Of a DNA stretch of 10,711 nt, positions 9,501 to 10,711 are shown piece after piece. The stretch's first letter is position 1, and each line of letters starts with the position of its first letter. Location: NCBI GenBank assembly GCA_002480925.1, contig DLDA01000007.1, positions 1-10,711 of the forward strand, in the 5' to 3' direction. Position numbers and translations under genes: made by a program. The notes below the pieces were generated by a model, which saw only the letters and a list, made by a program, of their open reading frames with translations, was not told the origin of the DNA and ran no database searches. Origin of the DNA: Lachnospiraceae bacterium UBA7784. GTDB lineage: Bacteria; Bacillota; Clostridia; Lachnospirales; Lachnospiraceae.

Positions 9501-10494
9501 TTCCAGCATTCTGGATTTCGTCAGCCTTTTCTCTTGAAAGCTTGGTACCGGCCTCTGCGAGAACCTCACCAGTCTCGGTATCCACCACATCCTCTGCAAG
9601 GACCTGATTGAAAAGTCTCTGCCTGAATGAAAGCTTCTTATTGAACTTGTATCTTCCTACCTTTGCTAGATCATATCTCTTCGGGTCAAAGAACATAGTA
9701 TCAAGAAGAGACTCTGCGTTCTCCGGTGTCATAGGCTCGCCCGGACGGATCTTCTTATAGAGCTCTATAAGTCCTCTGTCATGGCTTCCTATCGCATTCT
9801 CACCCTCAAGGCACGGATCCTTCTCGAATGAAGCAATGATCTTTGGCTCCTCTCCGAATACATCGAGTATCTCCTGATTGGTTCCGAGTCCGAGCGCACG
9901 AAGAAGAACCGTTACAGGAACCTTCCTGGTACGGTCTACTCTTACATAGAAGACATCGCTTGAATCTGTCTCATACTCAAGCCATGCTCCTCTGTTAGGG
10001 ATGACTGTGCATGAATACAGCTTCTTACCTGTCTTATCGTGATCTATTCCATAATAAATGCCAGGAGAACGGACAAGCTGGCTGACTATGACTCTCTCAG
10101 CGCCATTGATCACAAAGGTGCCGGTGTCAGTCATCATAGGAAGCTCTCCCATGAATATCTTCTGCTCGTCAATCTCGTCATTAACGAGAAGCTGTACCGT
10201 GACCTGCAGAGGAGCCGCATATGTAGCGTCCCTTTCCTTGCACTCGGCGATCGTGTACTTTGCCTTGTCACGAAGCAGCTCAAATCCCATAAATCTGAGA
10301 CTCATGCGTCCGCTGTAGTCCTCAATAGGAGAGATATCATCAAAAGCCTCCTGCAGACCTTCATCAAGGAACCACTGGAATGACTTTTTCTGAACCTCTA
10401 TGAAGTTCGGCATCTCCAGTACTTCCTGCTGCTGGGCATAGCTCATTCGGATTCCCTTGCCTGCCTTGACCGGACGTATTCTGTTTTTCTCCAT
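6547..10494 (-). CDS. rpoB: DNA-directed RNA polymerase subunit beta
   Basis: This is the second catalytic subunit of RNA polymerase and the target of rifamycins. The frame is open back to 10608, but the start is set at ATG 10494 (1315 aa). [19 protein letters not shown] is the family N-terminus, GAAAGGG lies 8 nt upstream, and the frame further upstream overlaps the predicted promoter. The rifampicin region (about residues 494-520, [20 protein letters not shown] then [10 protein letters not shown]) carries wild-type residues at the usual resistance positions, including Asp503, His513 and Ser518 (E. coli 516, 526 and 531), so it reads as a susceptible genotype. The core [16 protein letters not shown] and the C-terminal [24 protein letters not shown] are intact. 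After about residue 1221 a 94-residue acidic tail follows, asparagine-rich at 1239-1257. With some expansion around residues 330-390, this makes it longer than B. subtilis beta (about 1190 aa). The neighbour upstream, usually rplL, lies outside the window. Confidence 0.99.
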   Translation of the reverse strand: MEKNRIRPVKAGKGIRMSYAQQQEVLEMPNFIEVQKKSFQWFLDEGLQEAFDDISPIEDYSGRMSLRFMGFELLRDKAKYTIAECKERDATYAAPLQVTVQLLVNDEIDEQKIFMGELPMMTDTGTFVINGAERVIVSQLVRSPGIYYGIDHDKTGKKLYSCTVIPNRGAWLEYETDSSDVFYVRVDRTRKVPVTVLLRALGLGTNQEILDVFGEEPKIIASFEKDPCLEGENAIGSHDRGLIELYKKIRPGEPMTPENAESLLDTMFFDPKRYDLAKVGRYKFNKKLSFRQRLFNQVLAEDVVDTETGEVLAEAGTKLSREKADEIQNAGIPFVYIQTDERNEKVLSNMMVDLDCYVDEEIAKKSGIKEKVYFPKLKEILEKELDDEDLLDVLIRSKSELVPKHITREDIFASINYNMHLEWGIGNDDDIDHLGNRRVRAVGELLQNQYRIGLSRLERVIRERMQTQDPNSIKVSSLINSTRPVTAAVKEFFGSSQLSQFMDQNNPLSELTHKRRLSALGPGGLSRDRAGFEVRDVHYTHYGRMCPIETPEGPNIGLINSLASYARINEYGFIEAPYRKIDKTDPANPRVTNEVVYMTADEEDNYHVAQANEKLDGEGHFVRNSVSGRFREETQEYDKTLFDFMDVSPRMVFSVATALVPFLQNDDANRALMGSNMQRQAVPLLTTEAPVIGTAMEGRAARDSGDCILARNAGTVVDSEATRIVVKTDDGSRDEYDLIKFQRSNQSNCYNQRPIVFKGDHVDKGEVIADGPSTKDGELSLGKNPLIGFMTWEGYNYEDAVLLSERLVRDDVFTSIHMEEFDTDARDTKLGPEEITRDVPGIGADAVSNLDESGVIRVGAEVRAGDILVGKVTPKGETELTAEEKLLRAIFGEKAREVRDTSLKVPHGYYGIVVEATTFIREGTPIPKDAKNVKTAELPAGVNKRVHVTIAQKRKISVGDKMAGRHGNKGVVSRVLPVEDMPFLPNGRPLDICLNPMGVPSRMNIGQVLEIHLSLAAKALGFNIETPVFDGATEKDIGDALEMANDYVNSDWDDFKSKYEGSVNADVMQYLWDHRDHREVWKGVPLSRDGKVMLRDGRTGEDFASPVTIGHMHYLKLHHLVDDKIHARSTGPYSLVTQQPLGGKAQFGGQRFGEMEVWALEAYGAAYTLQEILTMKSDDVVGRVKTYEAIIKGNNIPSPGIPESFKVMLKELQSLCLDVKVLDEDGNEVHLMESQDYGNTNINSIINKDDSNNNNSNYAFESAEDFGKLGFSKQEFNDETGELQEITEDNGDDESDMPLDAESAASDLINLDNND

Positions 10495-10502
10495 TTGGCA
10501 TT

Positions 10503-10509
10503 CCCTTTC
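10503..10509 (-). promoter_or_regulatory. rpoB ribosome binding site
   Basis: GAAAGGG, 8 nt before ATG 10494. It supports that start over longer versions of the frame. The same bases are complementary to the CCCTTTTTT box at 10545-10553 in the leader, so access to this site may depend on how the leader folds. Confidence 0.75.
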
Positions 10510-10535
10510 AAAAAAAGTTAACCTGGTTTCAAGCC

Positions 10536-10587
10536 TATTATCATAAAAAAGGGCACAAAAATCCCTTCTATATAGTTTCTGATAATA
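10536..10587 (-). promoter_or_regulatory. Potential nested hairpin in the rpoB leader
   Basis: In the predicted rpoB leader, TATTATCA (10587-10580) is perfectly complementary to TGATAATA (10543-10536). Nested inside, AGAAGGG (10569-10563) can pair with CCCTTTTTT (10553-10545) across a 9-nt loop, with one G-U pair, and the stem runs into a run of six T residues. The inner hairpin resembles a weak intrinsic terminator and could act as an attenuator; the outer stem is AT-rich and close to the predicted 5' end. Bacterial rpoBC leaders are known to be controlled by attenuation and by translational feedback in E. coli. Whether this element does either is inference. Confidence 0.45.
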
Positions 10588-10598
10588 CAGCAACGTAT

Positions 10599-10628
10599 AG
10601 TTTACCACAAACAGTCAAGGGGTGTCAA
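10599..10628 (-). promoter_or_regulatory. Probable sigma-A promoter for rpoBC
   Basis: The minus strand has a perfect -35 TTGACA (10628-10623), an 18-bp spacer, and a -10 TAAACT (10604-10599, four of six consensus bases) preceded by TGG, an extended -10. The predicted transcript starts near 10592 and gives a leader of about 98 nt. A weaker overlapping alternative is TTGTGG, 17 bp, TATTAT (-10 at 10587-10582). This promoter would let rpoBC be transcribed apart from upstream ribosomal protein genes. Confidence 0.7.
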
Positions 10629-10632
10629 GGGG
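10614..10632. repeat. Duplicated -35 block, two direct copies of GTCAAGGGG
   Basis: GTCAAGGGG occurs at 10614-10622 and 10624-10632, a 10-bp tandem unit. On the coding strand each copy contains CCCCTTGAC, so there are two -35-like hexamers, TTGACA and TTGACT. Only the upstream one has correct spacing to a -10. It borders the heptad array and may have arisen by the same slippage. Confidence 0.8.
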
Positions 10633-10633
10633 G

Positions 10634-10711
10634 GTGTGAGGTGTGAGGTGTGAGGTGCGAGGTCCGAGGTCTGAGGTGCGAGGTCCGAGGTCTGAGGTGC
10701 GAGGTCTGAGG
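10634..10711. repeat. Tandem heptad repeat array (7-bp units), continuing past the window edge
   Basis: Eleven head-to-tail 7-bp units can be read without a break: three copies of GTGTGAG, then units A (GTGCGAG), B (GTCCGAG) and C (GTCTGAG) in the order A-B-C-A-B-C-A-C. The consensus is GTSYGAG, so variation is confined to two positions. The A-B-C order makes a 21-bp higher-order repeat. The plus strand is G-rich, and the rpoB coding strand carries the C-rich complement. The array starts 6 bp upstream of the rpoBC -35 hexamer. The right boundary is not visible. There are no spacers, so this is not a CRISPR array. Confidence 0.95.

Noticed and set aside
10511..10530. A second attenuator at the T7 run in the rpoB leader
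   Set aside because: The only nearby inverted repeat (AACC/GGTT) has a 1-nt loop and cannot form.
10495..10608. A 38-codon upstream extension of rpoB
   Set aside because: It lacks similarity to beta N-termini, overlaps the predicted -10 and transcript start, and the ATG at 10494 has a well-placed ribosome binding site.
10634..10711. CRISPR array
   Set aside because: The units are 7 bp, directly adjacent, with no spacers and no cas genes nearby.

Overview
The window is a single-strand block from a Gram-positive Clostridia-type genome. Every convincing gene reads on the minus strand. The beta subunit begins [10 protein letters not shown], the beta-prime subunit lacks the large proteobacterial insertion, and a stand-alone [FeFe]-hydrogenase maturase (HydE) and a CvfB/YitL-type RNA-binding protein are present. 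Together these point to a fermentative anaerobe, most likely in or near the Lachnospiraceae. That placement is inferred from remembered family resemblance, not from a search.

In transcription order (right to left): at the right edge is a 7-bp tandem repeat array (10634-10711, running off the window). Next to it is a probable sigma-A promoter (TTGACA, 18 bp, TAAACT with an extended -10), then a leader of about 100 nt that can fold. rpoB follows (start reset to 10494) and then rpoC after a 15-nt gap, together giving the two large catalytic subunits of RNA polymerase. A strong intrinsic terminator lies directly after the rpoC stop codon, and its U-tract ends 3 nt before the next start codon. The next three genes are packed like an operon: a family 2 glycosyltransferase resembling TuaG, a CvfB-like multi-S1 protein after 14 nt, and hydE, which overlaps the CvfB gene by 32 nt.

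rpoB and rpoC form one functional unit. The three downstream genes have no obvious shared pathway: surface polysaccharide synthesis, RNA-linked regulation and hydrogenase maturation. The ribosomal genes that commonly follow rpoC in Firmicutes (rpsL, rpsG, fusA) do not follow it here.

The core genes look ordinary and intact. The unexpected structure is at the edges. (1) A second, diverged copy of the last 17 codons of hydE lies immediately after hydE. (2) The heptad array abuts the rpoBC promoter, whose -35 region is itself duplicated. (3) The rpoB leader has one pyrimidine box that can pair either with an upstream purine box or with the rpoB ribosome binding site. (4) The rpoC terminator is placed so that its stem would hide the only ribosome-binding sequence of the glycosyltransferase gene. 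I see no mobile element, CRISPR array, tRNA or rRNA, and no complete new multi-gene system.
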